64,000 nt of DNA from Erythroxylum novogranatense. Its lineage: Eukaryota; Streptophyta; Magnoliopsida; Malpighiales; Erythroxylaceae. Below, in pieces: positions 21,857-33,744 of this stretch. The stretch covers positions 12,127,060-12,191,059 of the forward strand of contig CM057225.1 in the NCBI GenBank assembly GCA_029891385.1, read 5' to 3'. The translations under genes were made by a program, and so were the position numbers. How positions within the stretch are numbered: position 1 is the first letter of the stretch; each line of letters opens with the position of its first letter. Under the pieces are notes generated by a model, which saw only the letters and a program-made list of their open reading frames with translations, did not search any database and had not been told where the DNA came from.

Positions 21857-22460
21857 GTGGGAGAGCTGGTAGTAGCTCGATGGTGTAGCAGAGCCGTAGC
21901 GGTGGACCTGGATTTAGGAGCCGAGGCAGAGCCCGAGGTAGAGGCGGAGATTCCTTTGTGGGGACCGAGGGACGAGGCAGCGAGCCGCATCCCCTGTGCC
22001 GTGGTCTACGCCATGACCAGCAGAGGGCCGAGATTCTCTGATGTGGTTGCAGGTTTGCTTCTGATCTCTGGCATTGAGGTTTATGCATTGATAAATCTAG
22101 GGTCCACGCATTCTTTTATTGCACCGCATGTGGCATGTAGATTGCATGTGGATAGGGAGATGTTGCAGTGTGGGCTAAAGGTGAGTACACCTCTAGGTAG
22201 TACTACAGTTTTGGGAGAGGTCTGTAAGGGGTGTCCAATTATGATTGATCAGTCGGAGTTGAATGCAGACCTGATTGTGTTGCCCCTTCGAGAGATTGAT
22301 CTGATTTTGGGGATGGACTGGCTCACTGTCCATAGGGTTGTTATGGATTGTTATACTAAGGAGGTCGTGTTAGAGTCTCCTGGTCAGCCGAGGGCTGTAT
22401 TTCGACGTGTTAGTCAGGCAGTGCCAGCCAGGATGATTTCATTCATGAGTGCTCTGAGAT
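21857..22460 (+). pseudogene. Element D aspartic protease, catalytic Asp replaced
   Basis: The retropepsin-like domain spans about 22010-22330. The flap and C-terminal parts are recognisable: LIVLPLREIDLILGMDWL precedes the RT region, as in all Ty3/gypsy polyproteins. The active-site motif reads ALINLGSTHSFI, where the family has Asp at the N and usually D(S/P/T)G. The Asp to Asn change should abolish cleavage of Gag-Pol. The open frame continues to 22591 but leaves the polyprotein frame after the protease. Confidence 0.85.
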
Positions 22461-22475
22461 TGATGCGAGGGGGTT

Positions 22476-23463
22476 GTGGTGGATTCCAGAGTGCAGCAGA
22501 GTTTGCAGGATGTTCTCGTGATCAAGGAATTTCCAGATGTGTTTCCCGAGGAGTTTTCGAGTTTGCCGCCAGATCGGGAGACAGAGTTTGAGATTGACCT
22601 CGTTCCAGGTACCGCTCCTATATCGATACCTCCATATAGGATGGCACCGTGGGCCGAGGAGCTTAAACTCATTGCAAGAGTTATTGTATAAGGGATTTAT
22701 CAGGACGAGTGTTTCGCCGTGGGGAGCTCCAGTTTTATTTGTGAAGAAAAAGGACGGAACCTTGAGGTTGTGCATCGATTATAGGCAGCTTAATCGGGTT
22801 ACAGTTAAGAATAAGTACCCACTGCCTAGGATCGATGATTTATTTGATCAGTTGCAGGGAGCTCAGGTGTTTACCAAGTTGGATTTGAGATTCGGATACT
22901 ATCAGTTAAGGATCGCAGAGGCCGATGTGCCTAAGAGTGCTTTCAGGAGCAGGTATGGGCATTTCGAGTTCTTAGTGATGCCATTCGGGTTGAATAATGC
23001 CCTGGCAGCCTTCATGGCTTTGATGAATAGAGTCTTTCAGCCCTACCTGGATCAGTTCGTGATTGTGTTTATCGATGATATTTTGGTGTATTCGAGGACT
23101 AGACAGGAGCATGCAGAGCATCTAAGGATAGTGCTGCAGATTATGAGAGATAGGCAGTTTTATGCCAAATTCACTAAGTGTGAATTTTGGCTAGATGAGG
23201 TGGTGTTCCTAGGCCACATCGTGTCTGGTGAGGGTATCCAGGTGGATTCTCACAAGATTGAGGCAGTGAGGAGTTGGGAGCTTCTGAGGAACGTGTCAGA
23301 GTTGAGGAGTTTCCTGGGATTGGCAGGGTATTACCGGAGGTTTGTCGAGGGGTTTTCTGTGATCTCAGCCCCTTTGACAAGACTTCTGAGGAAGGGTGTG
23401 GCCTTCAGTTGGACAGAGGAGTGCCAGAGGAGTTTTGAGGAGTTGATACATCGGTTGACTTGA
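22476..23463 (+). pseudogene. Element D reverse transcriptase
   Basis: The linker ([18 protein letters not shown]) is in one frame to about 22680, then a +1 shift leads to the RT core. Visible motifs: [61 protein letters not shown], the catalytic [10 protein letters not shown] at about 23065-23094, and the thumb/connection [19 protein letters not shown]. The catalytic FIDD is intact. Changes at usually fixed sites (RFGYYQ for RSGYHQ; NNALAAF for TNAPAAF) show relaxed constraint. Ends at a TGA at 23461 that interrupts the frame into RNase H. Confidence 0.92.
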
Positions 23464-23860
23464 CAAGCGATGTTAGCCCCGCCATCGAGGCGAGGAGGTT
23501 TCAAGGTCTTGATGATGCTTCGCGCAGGTTTAGGTTGTGTGTTGATGCAGCATGGGAGAGTTATAGCGTATGCCTCGAGACAGTTGAGATCCCATGAGAT
23601 TAATTATCCTGTGCATGACTTGGAGTTAGCTGCAGTAGTGTTTGCTCTGAAGATCTGGAGACATTATTTGTATGGGGAGACGTTCCAGATCTTCACCGAT
23701 CATAAGAGCCTGAGGTATCTGTTGAGTCAGCGAGAGCTGAATCTGAGGCAGAGGAGATGGTTAGAACTGTTTAAGGATTACGACTGCACTATTGAGTACC
23801 ATCCAGGGAAGGCTAATGTGGTGGCTGATGCATTGAGTAGGAGATCGCATGGTAGTGCAT
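23464..23860 (+). pseudogene. Element D RNase H domain
   Basis: In frame with RT after the [63 protein letters not shown] and [16 protein letters not shown] are the standard gypsy RNase H landmarks, with the Glu, second Asp and C-terminal Asp present. The first catalytic Asp (normally in YCDASR before GLGCVL) is lost to a local frame disruption at about 23505-23530. RNase H would remove the RNA template during reverse transcription. Confidence 0.9.
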
Positions 23861-24960
23861 CTCAGATTCAGGTTTCGAGGTTGCCGTGTTTAGTACAGTT
23901 GAGAGCTCTTAATGTGCAGATGGATTTGGCTCAGGATGGAGCTCTGATTGCTACTTTAAGATTCAGGCCAGTATTGCATGATCGGATTAGAAGAGTGCAG
24001 GATCAGGATCCAGTGTTGGTGAGATTGATGGATAGAGTCAGATCTGGATGGCTGTCTGAGTTTGAGTTGAGAGATGGGACTCTTTGGATGGGACAGAGGT
24101 TATGTGTTCCAGATGTGGAGGATCTAAGGTGGGAGATTTTAGAGGAGGCTCATTTGGCTGTTTATGCCATGCATCCTGGTGTCACCAAGATGTATCACAC
24201 TCTCAAGTTGTATTTCTGGTGGCCAGGGATGAAGAGGCATGTGGCGGAGTTTGTTTCTCGGTGTCTGACGTGCCAGCAGGTTAAGGCTGAGCACCAGGCC
24301 CCAGTTGGGAGATTGCATTCATTACCTATTCCGGAGTGGAAATAGGAGCGTATTACGATGGATTTCATTATGGGGTTGCCTAGGACGCCGAGGCAGTGTG
24401 ATGCGATCTGGGTCATAGTGAACCGGTTGACTAAATCGGCTCACTTCTTGCCAGTGAGGGAGAGTAATACCCTCGATCAGTTGGCCCAAAAGTATGTGGC
24501 AGAGATAGTTCGACTGCACGGGGTCCCAATATCGATAGTGTCAGATAGGGATCCTAGGATTACTTCGAGGTTCTGCAGGAGTTTGCAGTCGGCTATAGAT
24601 GCAGATTGAACTTGACTGGCGTTTCATCCTCAGACAGATGGGCAGAGTGAGAGGACTATTCAGACTGTTGAGGACATGTTGAGAGCCTGTGTATTGGAGT
24701 TCCGAGGTGCTTGGGATCAATATTTGCCTCTGGTAGAGTTTGCTTATAATAATCAGTACCAGAGCAGCATTGGCATGGCACCGTATGAGGCATTGTATAG
24801 GAGATCGTGTAGATCCCCTCTTTACTGGGATGAATTAGGTATGAGGATGTTAGAGGGTCCCGAGCTGATCCAGGACACTGTGGATAAGGTACAACTGATT
24901 CGGAGTCGCATCAAGGCGGCTCAGGACAGGCAGAAGAGTTATGTGGATCAGCATCGGAGA
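23861..24960 (+). pseudogene. Element D integrase: zinc-binding domain and DDE core
   Basis: HHCC-type domain at about 24145-24295 ([19 protein letters not shown] ... [11 protein letters not shown]). Core begins after a TAG at 24343 that replaces a Trp codon: MDFIMGLPRT, then the second Asp in IVSDRDPRITSRF, a stop at 24607, then FHPQTDGQSERTIQTVEDML with the Glu, and YQSSIGMAPYEALYRR. All three catalytic residues are recognisable, but the core is split by two stops and a shift. Confidence 0.9.
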
Positions 24961-25431
24961 GAGATGGAGTATGCTGTGGGTGATAGAGTGTTCCTTAGAG
25001 TGTCTCCGTGGAGAGGAGTTCTCAGATTTGGCCGTAAGGGCAAGTTGAGTCCTCGGTATATCGGTCCGTATGAGATTACCGAGAGGATTGGACCGTTGGC
25101 CTATAGACTGGCCTTGTCGAGTGGGATTTCTCAGTTGCATGACGTGTTCCATGTGAGCATGCTTCGGAGATATCGTTCTGACCCGACTCATGTGATTCCG
25201 GCTCAGGAGATTGAGATAGCTAGTGATCTGAGTTATGTGGAGGAGTCGGTGCGGATTATTGGATCGCGGGTCAAGCAGTTGAGATCTAGGGTGATTCCAT
25301 TGGTGAAAGTTCTTTGGAAGAACCATTCGACTGAGGAGGCGACTTGGGAGACTGAGGAACATATGAGGAGGCAGTACCCTCACTTGTTCGATCAGTCAGG
25401 TAAGAAATTTCGGGACGAAATTTTTTATTAG
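24961..25431 (+). pseudogene. Element D integrase C-terminus with chromodomain-type tail
   Basis: Continuous open frame from 24676. GDRVFLRVSPWRGVLRFG, LSPRYIGPYEITERIGPLAY and LHDVFHVSMLRRY form the GPY/F region; the tail VKVLWKNHSTEEATWETEEH matches the chromodomain (CHD-CR) of plant Del/Tekay chromoviruses, thought to guide integration to heterochromatin. Stop at 25429 just before the polypurine tract, as expected. Confidence 0.92.
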
Positions 25432-25442
25432 GAGGGGAGAAT
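25430..25442 (+). other. Element D polypurine tract
   Basis: AGGAGGGGAGAAT, directly before the 3' LTR start TGTAACTTCC and overlapping the end of pol. Confidence 0.9.
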
Positions 25443-26651
25443 TGTAACTTCCCGTCACCGATGGGATGGGTACAGTTCATTGCATTCATATTTGGCATGC
25501 TCATGCATGATTTAATTATGTATAATTGGCAATGATTGTATTGGCATTCGTACGTATATACATGTATGACATATGTCCGGTTTGATTTGGGTAATTTGGA
25601 TTTGGAGATGATTATGGCATGTGTGATAATTAGGTCAAATTAAGCGCAAGAATTGAATTTCAGTTAGAAATGAAATTTAGGGAATTGAATTATGAAATTG
25701 GAGTATACGATTATGAGTTTTCTATTTTTGAGGATTTATAGGAATTTTTCTGGAATTTTCGGAGCAATAGGCCCGGACCGAAAAAGTGATCAATGACTGG
25801 TTAATTGGATTCTCAGTTTCGAAATTGATTATCTAATGGCACGGACATATTAGAAATGTGAATTGAGGAATTAGGGTTTAGCCATTAGAATTCGGGAGAA
25901 ATTAAAATTAGAAATCGGATCGAGGTGGTTCAGGATGCCATGTGGAGTTAAGGATGGATTGTATGTGTTTGTTTTGATTGATTTCGGACCACAGATGTTC
26001 GAAATATTTGGACTTTGCTATAGAAGTGTTAATTGTGAATAAATTGTTCTTAATTGCTTTTCAAATGCAAATTTGGATAGTGATACTAAGTTGTGCTACC
26101 ACTAGAGAAAATTGGGGATATGTGCATTCATGTCATTATGCATGATCAGATAAAAGGCAGTTGTGATCGGTGCAGCTACCGTATTCAGAGCTTTAAGCTC
26201 AACGACAGGCCTAGTGCTGACGATTTTAGAGCTTTATGCTCAACGCGTATTAGGGCTTTTGAGCCCAATGTTTTCGAGCCAATGGCTCAACGTATATGAG
26301 CTCAAAGACAAATACAACAACGAAAGAAAATGAAAGAGTCACATGTGCATTGCATATATGAATGTTCAAATGTGAATTGAATGAAAGACGTATCGCCTTA
26401 TAAATGTGAAATTGAATGCATGTGATTTCCGTTTGTGATATATGTATGATATTGTATGAATGTTTGAATATGCATGAGTTGGGTGGACCATCGATGATGG
26501 TTTCTCATTGAGTTCGCAAACTCACCCAACATTGCATTTATTTTTCAGGACAGCTATAGTTTGACTCCTAGCTCCAGTCAGTGTGATTTTTCCTGCTGTG
26601 TGTGTGCCGGCAAGAGGAGCATGGCCCACAGGTCTGTCAGCTGGGGATCTT
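25443..26651 (+). repeat. Element D 3' LTR, internally deleted and 3'-truncated
   Basis: Matches 18146-18634, then jumps to the equivalent of 19791 (junction near 25935), losing TATA candidate, palindrome island and splice donor. It continues to the equivalent of about 20521 and stops in GGGGATCTT, where the integrase of A begins. The acceptor-like CAG at 26548 remains. Confidence 0.9.
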
Positions 26652-27082
26652 AGAGCTTCTCCATGGAAAGGCGTTTTGAGATTTGGCAAAAAGGGCAAGC
26701 TTAGCTTGAGGTACATAGGCCCGTATGAGATCATTGAGAGGATCGAGCCTTTGGCTTATAAGTTAGAATTGCCATTGGAATTATCTAAGATTCATAATGT
26801 GTTCCATGTATCGATGCTGAGGAAGTACAGATCGGATCCTTCGCATATAGTTCAACCTTCAGAGGTTCAGTTGAGGGAGGATTTGACTTATGAGGAGCAA
26901 CCTGTGGAGATCTTAGATTCAAAGGAAAAGGTGTTAAGGAATAAGATTGTAAAGCTAGTAAAGGTCTTGTGGAGGAACCATTCGACAGAAGAGGCAACTT
27001 GGGAGCCTTTAGAAGCCATGAAGGAGAAGTATCCATACCTCTTCATGGACTCAGGTAAGGATTTTGAGGACGAAATTCTTTT
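26652..27082 (+). pseudogene. Element A integrase C-terminus with chromodomain-type tail
   Basis: Starts abruptly with RASPWKGVLRFGKKGK, then LRYIGPYEIIERIEPLAYKL, IHNVFHVSMLRKYRSDPSHI and VKVLWRNHSTEEATWEP, ending DSGKDFEDEILLGGEN before the polypurine tract. The open frame runs into the LTR because the usual stop is missing. The upstream fusion to the LTR of D makes an artificial longer open frame from 26583. Closest in the window to E (ASPWKGVL at 5501-5530). Confidence 0.9.
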
Positions 27083-27095
27083 AGGAGGGGAGAAT
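27083..27095 (+). other. Element A polypurine tract
   Basis: AGGAGGGGAGAAT, directly before TGTTGGGCCC. Identical to that of D. Confidence 0.9.
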
Positions 27096-30000
27096 TGTTG
27101 GGCCCTGAAATTTTTTTTTCCTTTATTTAATTAATTATTTATTGATTTACTTGACATATTCTTTATTTTTGCTTTAATTGTTTTAATTATATGTGTATAT
27201 ATATATATGTATTTGTTGAGTCTTGAAATTAGTTAGTATGATTGAAAATTGGAAATTTTGAAGTTAAAGTGAAGGGTTAGAATTAATTGGATTAATTGGA
27301 AGTAGGCTTAGATGTATAGAGCCATATGAGACAAAAATAAGGGCTTGTTGGATGGAATGAGCTTTGGGAAAGAATAGAATAAGTAGAAGGAGGAGAGCCC
27401 AAAAGGAAATGCAAGTGAGCTTTAAAGGAGTATCAAAACTACATAGTTTTGAGGTAGGCTTTTAAGTTGAGAAATAAATGAATTAAAGGAAAAGAAGAGG
27501 AAGCAAGTGTCGTAAGAGCCAAGGAGAAGAAGAGAAAATGTGAGCTAAGGAAGAGGGAGCTTTCGGCTAAGTGGAAGAGATTCGTAGGAAGCTTGAAGAA
27601 GAGGAAAAAGAACAGAAATCAACTTATTAGAGGTTAGTTCCATCCTTATTTATGTTAGGTTCGAAAATGGGATGAAATGGAAGTTAGGGTTTGTGTAGAG
27701 ATTGAAGAAAGAATGAAGAGGAAGGTAAGATCTATGGATTTTGGGGACTTCTAAGCTAAGGCTATGGTTATTCTAGCATAGATGGTTTATGGGTAGGTTA
27801 GGTTTAAAGTTTATTTTACCTTTGCTTGATTTTATGAATGCTATGAATTTCCTTTAGAATGTATTTAGTGAATGGAGTATGTTTTGATTGTAGGAAATCA
27901 AGAGAACCCACTCAAGACAAGGAGGAAGGGAAATCTTGAATTCGGATTCTGACATTAGGTGGGTAACATTTTTATAGTTTTTGTGTAATGGGCAAATGCC
28001 CTATGTGTGCTATTTTTGTTAAATTGTGTGTATATTGAAAATGTATTCCTTTGATTTGAAAGAAAAGAATGAAACTATGACAATTCGATGTAATGAAAGA
28101 AGCATAAAATGCTATCCTTGTGTTTGAATATGTGAGCATAAATTTGTTGTGTTTAGGTGAGAGAGAACCCATTTCGATAGTCTCATGCACGATGACCCAA
28201 AGCCTTCTCCCGGCTGCCCGCTTGGGGCCACGAGATCCTGAGAAATCGGACTCGTTGTGTTACGGTGTAAACCGTTGTGTTTAAGGAACTCTCGATCCAA
28301 TTGTGTGTGCATTTCATCATTTTGGTATTTATGATGCATAATATGTGCTTTAATTGATAGAAGATTCCATATTATGCCTTATGTGATGATTTTGGTTAAT
28401 TTATGATTCACGTGATGAAGTTGAGTTATTTGGACTTTACATGATAGATTGTTAATGTTTCGGATTCTCTATGTGTTGTATGGCTCATTACTCGATGGCT
28501 ATAAACGTGTTAGCCACTGAGCCGTGTTTTTTCTCACCTCATTCTCCCTCCTCAGGTGCAAATTCTAGTTGATCGCGGAATCTTGCAAGGCATCGGGCAT
28601 AACTCCAAGAATTCTAGAAACTTTTGTATTAAGTTAGTAACTAGATTTTGGAATGGCTTTATAAGCATACAGATCATTGAGCATCTCATATTTTGTATTT
28701 TGTACTTGTCTCTTGATGAATGTGATGATATGTAACTAAAGCTATGCATGCACCTATATGATTGGAAAAGAGCCTGAGAGCTCCAGTACTCTCATTTTTC
28801 ATGTGTTTGTACTGATTTGTGATATGTGTATGACCTTGAGAAGGAATGCGTATGTGCATTATTTATTAATGATTTGCTGTTGGGATTCGCCTTAGGAGAG
28901 CTCATTGGAAAATCTGCTATGGTTTACGTGTTGTGGAAGGTGAGAGTAGTGTGGCAAATTCTAGGCTGATGTGCTCATGTGGTCAATTTTGAGTATGTTG
29001 GGTTGTGCTGAAATTTCTGGGTTAATATAGGTAGAATGGGATCCTTTAGACTTCTGGAGGGTGTTAGTCGAGCTATAGAGCTTTTCCAGGATGTTTTATG
29101 AGCTATTTTTAGGTGTGTTAATTGGTAGATATGAGTTGTTAGAATCAGATGCAGGTGCTGTCTAAATGGCAGATTTCAGGTGGAAGTTTTGAGTCAACTT
29201 TTCACCCTTATAGAGTTGGATTTTAGGTCGTGATCTTCATAAAAATTGTAGATAATTCTTTTACCTTTCCATAGACACTAAGTTTTCTAAATTTGGAGTT
29301 CGGGGTCAAAAGTTATGGTGTTTATAAGTTTTGGTACTGTTTGTGGAGAGCTAGTCGATCGGTCTTAGAGTAAACTTTTGATTTCTTTAGTGTCCGAGCT
29401 TGCCATAAAGTCCTTCTTGAAGATGGTAGAGCTGTCTCTTAGCTTTCAAACTAATCAACCCGTGTCTAATTCGGAACTCGAAGTCAAAAGATATGGAGGT
29501 TTGAAGTTTGGAGGTCAGATCGCATGGTCGATCGCTCGCCCGCGCGCGTCCGCGCGAGCGAGCTGTCGCGCGCAGTCCGCACGGGCGAGCTCCTGCGGGC
29601 GAGCTCTTGCCCAGCCCGCGCGGACGGGCTCTTGCATCTGTCGAGCGACCTTTGGGGCCGACTTGCGGCAGACCGACCTCCCTACCTTCATTTCGCCATA
29701 ACTTTTTGCATAGACCTCCGATTAAGCTGATTTTCGAAGCAATGGATTTCTAAGAAAATTTTCTATCTTTTTATACCTGATTGGTCAGTATTGTTTTTAA
29801 ATTGTAAAAAGTGGTTTGAAACAAAGTGTGATGGTCGGAAGTTAAATTCTGAATATACTTCACTTATTTTGAAATATCTTGAGCTATAGAGCTCCGATTG
29901 AGGTGATTCTTGTTTAAAATTAAACTAGAGACCTAAGTCTACAAGTTATATGAAGGTGCCGAGCTGTAATTTTACCTCTAAGATTTTATAATTCTGACAT

Positions 30001-30252
30001 GAAGTCAGTAGAGTGTCAGTTTTGACTGTTTTCTTTAGATAGTATTTTGAACATAACTTTTTCATTTCTAATCCGAATTGAGCGATTTCAGTGGCGTTAG
30101 AATCATTAGGTCATGAGGAAAAAATTTTCTTATAAATCCAATCCAAATCCTTCTTTTGGAGGTTTCCCAATTTGTGGCCAGTATGTTGTCAGTTTTGGGC
30201 CTTCTATGCTTGTGTGCTTCTGAATGTTGGGCCTCGGATACGGGGTCCAACA
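27096..30252 (+). repeat. Element A 3' LTR, 3.16 kb, class II
   Basis: Uninterrupted copy of the LTR with ends TGTTGGGCCC and GGGGTCCAACA and the AATAT duplication outside. Includes a (TA)n run at 27196-27208, the putative intron 27959-28555, the conserved block at 28202-28249, roughly 178-bp modules near 29215-29460 and the GC island at 29525-29640. Confidence 0.92.
27959..28555 (+). other. Putative leader intron, element A 3' LTR
   Basis: CATTAG followed by GTGGGTAACATTTTTATAG; ends CATTCTCCCTCCTCAG followed by GTGCAAATTC. Length 597, one base shorter than the 5' LTR copy. Confidence 0.55.
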
Positions 30253-30834
30253 AATATGTTCTCTAAGCCTGCTCAAATACTCATCTTGGTCCTACAACTC
30301 CTTAATCTTTTCATTCAATACTGACTTTACTCTAAAGGTAGTCAATATACAATTAGATGCAACTTGTCTGAATGTCACTCTGAGTTTGGTTAATTCCTTC
30401 AACAGAGGAAGATACACTGTCTCCACATATGCCATAGTCGATTTTCTACTCAGTGCATCCGCTACTACATTAGCTTTACCTGGGTGATAATCAATCATTA
30501 AATCATAATCTTTTAGTAGCTCTAACCATCTTATCTATCTCAAATTCAATTCTTTCTGGCTCATCAGGTACTTAAGACTCTTATGGTCTGTAAACATCTT
30601 AGTAGTGACTCTATACAAGTAATGTCTCTAAATCTTCAAAGCAAAAATTATGACAGCCAATTCCAAGCCATTCGTCGGATAGTTCATCTCATAAGGCTTT
30701 AATTGCCTGGAAGCATAGGCAATCACTTTATCTCCTTGCATCAACACACACCCTAATCCCTTCCTCGATGCATCACTATACACTATATATCCATCATTAC
30801 CCGAAGGTAAAGTCAAAATCGGTGCACTCATCAA
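30253..30834 (-). pseudogene. Element E RNase H and start of the linker to integrase
   Basis: Minus-strand reading: [20 protein letters not shown] with the first catalytic Asp intact, [51 protein letters not shown] and [19 protein letters not shown]. Stops interrupt at expected Trp codons (after FALKI and after ELNLR). The last codons before 30253 (DEYLSRLREHI) continue in frame at 6767 across element A. Confidence 0.9.
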
Positions 30835-31988
30835 TCTGTTCTTAAGCTCCTCAAATCTCTTCTGACATTCATCTGTCTACACAAATTTTTGATTCTTTTT
30901 ATTCAATTTGGTAAGTGGATCTGCTATTATAGAAAAGCCCTCCACAAACCTTCTATAATACCCATCTAAACCTAAGAAACTCCTCAATTCAACCACATTC
31001 TTAGGTGCTTCCCATTTCATAACTGCCTCTATTTTTCTAGGATCCACATGCACTCTTTTTTTTTAAACTACATGTCCAAGTAACATCACTTCCCTTAGTC
31101 AGAATTCACATTTATCAAATTTGGCATACAAGTTGTTCTTCCGTAATGTCTCTAAGGCAACTCTCAAATGTTCCTCATGCTCCTTGTCACTCTTAGAATA
31201 AATCAATATATCATCAATAAATACAATGATAAAGTGGTCTAAGAAGGACTTAAAAGCTCAATTCATCAAGTCCAAGAAAGCTGCAAGTGTATTTGTTAAC
31301 CCAAAAGGCGTAACTAGAAACTCAAAATGCCCATACCATGTTCTGAAAGCAGTCTTCGACACATCGGACTCCTTTATCCTCAACCGGTGGTAACCTGATC
31401 TCAAATCTATCTTAGAAAAGCCTCTTGCCCTTTGCAACTGATCAAACAAGTCATCTATGTGGGGGAGTGGATATCTATTTTTGATAGTGACTTGATTGAG
31501 CTTTCGGTAGTCCACACACATTCGTAACGACCCATCCTTCTTCTTCACAAAAAGGACTAGAACTCTCCAAAGAGAAGAGCTCGGCCTAATGTAACCTTTT
31601 TCTAATAAATCTTCTAATTGCTCCTTAAACTCCTTCAATTCCGCCAGAGCTATTCTATAAGGTGGAATTGATATTGGCATTGTTCCCTGAAGAAGTTCAA
31701 TGGGAAATTTAATTTCTCTAGGTGGTGGTAGTCCTGGTAATTTCTCGAGAAAGAAATCCGGGAATTTTACGACTATAGGTATTCCTTCTAACTTCCCTCC
31801 ATCTGCCTTTATGTCTACCACATAGGCCAAAAATGCTTTACATCCTTTCCTTATCAGTTTTTTTGCTATCAGAGCCGAAACCATTCTAGTCGAATTTGCT
31901 TTTCTGTTCCCCATAAACACCACCTTGCTACCATTACCAATTTCTAACTCCACGATCTTTTATTTCCAATCCAGTTTGGCATTATATT
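30835..31988 (-). pseudogene. Element E reverse transcriptase
   Basis: Minus-strand motifs in order: [92 protein letters not shown] and [15 protein letters not shown], a stop near 31259, then the catalytic [10 protein letters not shown] at about 31195-31225 and [19 protein letters not shown]. The FIDD is intact. At 31988 the frame joins the protease side (35663) when solo LTR F and one ATATT are removed. Confidence 0.9.
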
Positions 31989-32680
31989 TGTAGCGCCCCT
32001 TACCGCAGTGTACACACCGGGACACCCGGAGGTCATTCCGGTACATATCTTACGATAAAGGTGAGCTACGTTCGATCACTACATTCACTTCACATGGCAT
32101 CATATAATTATTTACCAATAAAGCATCAATAGAAAATCACAATATTTTTTAAACCAACTTTTTCCTCATTTTATTCCATCAAAATCAAAAGTCTACATGT
32201 TTTTCATCCCTTACTATGTACATCAATCAAAAACCTAGTACAAAAATACTACATAAAAGAGGAAAAAGTATCAAATCTATCCAAGCCATCCAAAAGTCCC
32301 AGTTGATCGATCTTTGAGCCATGACTTCCCTTGCCAGACACAATTTACACGGCTGGGGAAGCCTCTCTGTAGCTAGGAGTCTATTCTCGGTCCCGAAAAG
32401 ATAACGTTGCAATTTTGGTGAGTTTTGCGAACTCAATGAGGTAACTATCATCGATGGTTCAATCAATTCATGCAACACATCAATTCATATCAAAAATTAT
32501 GTCACAATTTCACATTTATCATAAGTAACACACTTTCACTTAAGCATAAGGAATTTTGCTTTTCACTCAACCAAACACATTTAACAAGATGCATATGAAA
32601 TGCTCATGAGACATTTTTTCAATTATTACGTTTTTGTGACTAAGTTCTTGAACTATCCCATATAGGGCTCATTAAACATT

Positions 32681-32744
32681 GAGCCTAAGGCTCCAAATCA
32701 CTGTTGAGCTCGAGGCTCAAATTCACTCGTTGAGCTTTAAGCTC
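32681..32744 (-). repeat. Hairpin array in solo LTR F
   Basis: Three inverted repeats: GAGCC/GGCTC (32681-32693), TTGAGC/GCTCAA (32704-32720) and GAGCTT/AAGCTC (32732-32744). Same stem set as in D and J, shorter array. Confidence 0.75.
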
Positions 32745-33724
32745 TAATCGGTGGCTATTCTAGTCACAACTGTCATTATCTAATTATGCATTCATGAATA
32801 AAATGCATATGCCACAATTAATCACATTATAAGCACATAGGTCTCATATTCACATACAAGTAGCGCTCAATATCATAATGCCCCAGTACACAGTCATCGG
32901 ACCTTCTGTCCGGAATTTGCAATCAAATCAGAATCAATCATTATTCAATATATAATCATAAGCAAACAATAATTGAGAGAAACTGTCTAGGTTACTCACC
33001 AAATGCTTCCTAAGCTAGTTCCTGGAAGTCTCGGCAATGTTTGTGAGTTGACGTTTCAATTGCGCCTCTATAATAATTAAGATACACATATATCACAAGT
33101 TGTACAATCAGAAGTGTATAATAATGCACATGCAGGAATTGAAATGAGAATAATGTATGTTCATGACAATCCCGAGTATCATTCCATAAATTTCATCACA
33201 AAACCCATCCCATATCAAAACTCACAATTTATTTCTCATAGACTTATTTCTACTGCTCGCGATCAATGAGAAAGTGAAAATGAGGTAACCTAATCAACCT
33301 CTCTTTAATAAAAGCGTCCCCATATGTTTTAGGAATCCAAAGACACCAAAATTACTCAATTTGAATTTCTATAGGTCCAGATATTGCCAAAACATTGAAG
33401 TATGTTTAGAAAAATAACCCACTCATACTCTTTTCAACTAGTCCTCTCTCTTAGATTCGATCAATCTTTTTCAATTTAATCTCAAAATCCACAAATGCTC
33501 ATGGAGAGGTAGATGAAGGTCTTATAAATCCAACGCTTCAAAAATTAGGTCAATCAGAGGTCGGACGAAAAAGTTATAAGTAAAAGAGTAGAGGGAGGTC
33601 AGGTGAGCCGGCGAGCCGTGCTGCATGCGCGACGGCTCCTTGGCCAACTCGTGATCGTGAGGCGGCTCTTTTCAAGCCGCATCGTGATGCGACGCTGTCG
33701 CAACCGTGAGGCTACGATTTCCCC

Positions 33725-33744
33725 ATATATATATATATATATAT
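33725..33744. repeat. (AT)10 microsatellite in solo LTR F
   Basis: Twenty bases of alternating A and T directly beside the palindrome island. A short version of the same dinucleotide occurs at 27196-27208 in element A. Confidence 0.9.

Larger units (their letters stand above)
18146..26651 (+). mobile_element. Element D, Ty3/gypsy chromovirus (Del/Tekay-like), 3' end lost
   Basis: Contains a 5' LTR, Met-type primer site, gag with CCHC knuckles, protease, reverse transcriptase, RNase H, integrase with a chromodomain-type tail, a polypurine tract and an incomplete 3' LTR. Domain order RT-RH-IN defines Ty3/gypsy. The 3' LTR lacks about 1.16 kb internally and its last 270 or so bases; at 26651 it is fused to the integrase C-terminus of A. 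Target duplication cannot be tested. Multiple stops and frameshifts make it non-autonomous, but most domains are readable. Confidence 0.92.
6773..30252 (+). mobile_element. Element A, Ty3/gypsy, mostly deleted internally, hosts B and D
   Basis: Bounded by AATAT duplications (6768-6772, 30253-30257) in the pol of E. The 5' LTR begins TGTTGGGCCCC and ends GGGGTCCAACA; the 3' LTR (27096-30252) has matching ends. Without B, the 5' LTR is about 3.1 kb and the 3' LTR 3.16 kb. Of the interior only the primer site, about 135 bases of leader, the integrase C-terminal/chromodomain segment and the polypurine tract remain; element D and a deletion replace the rest. TG...CA ends, 5-bp duplication and LTR pairing make the boundaries strong. 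Confidence 0.92.

Noticed and set aside
26583..27134. Single gene of 183 codons
   Set aside because: The first 23 or so codons are D LTR sequence read by chance; only the part from 26652 is real integrase of A.
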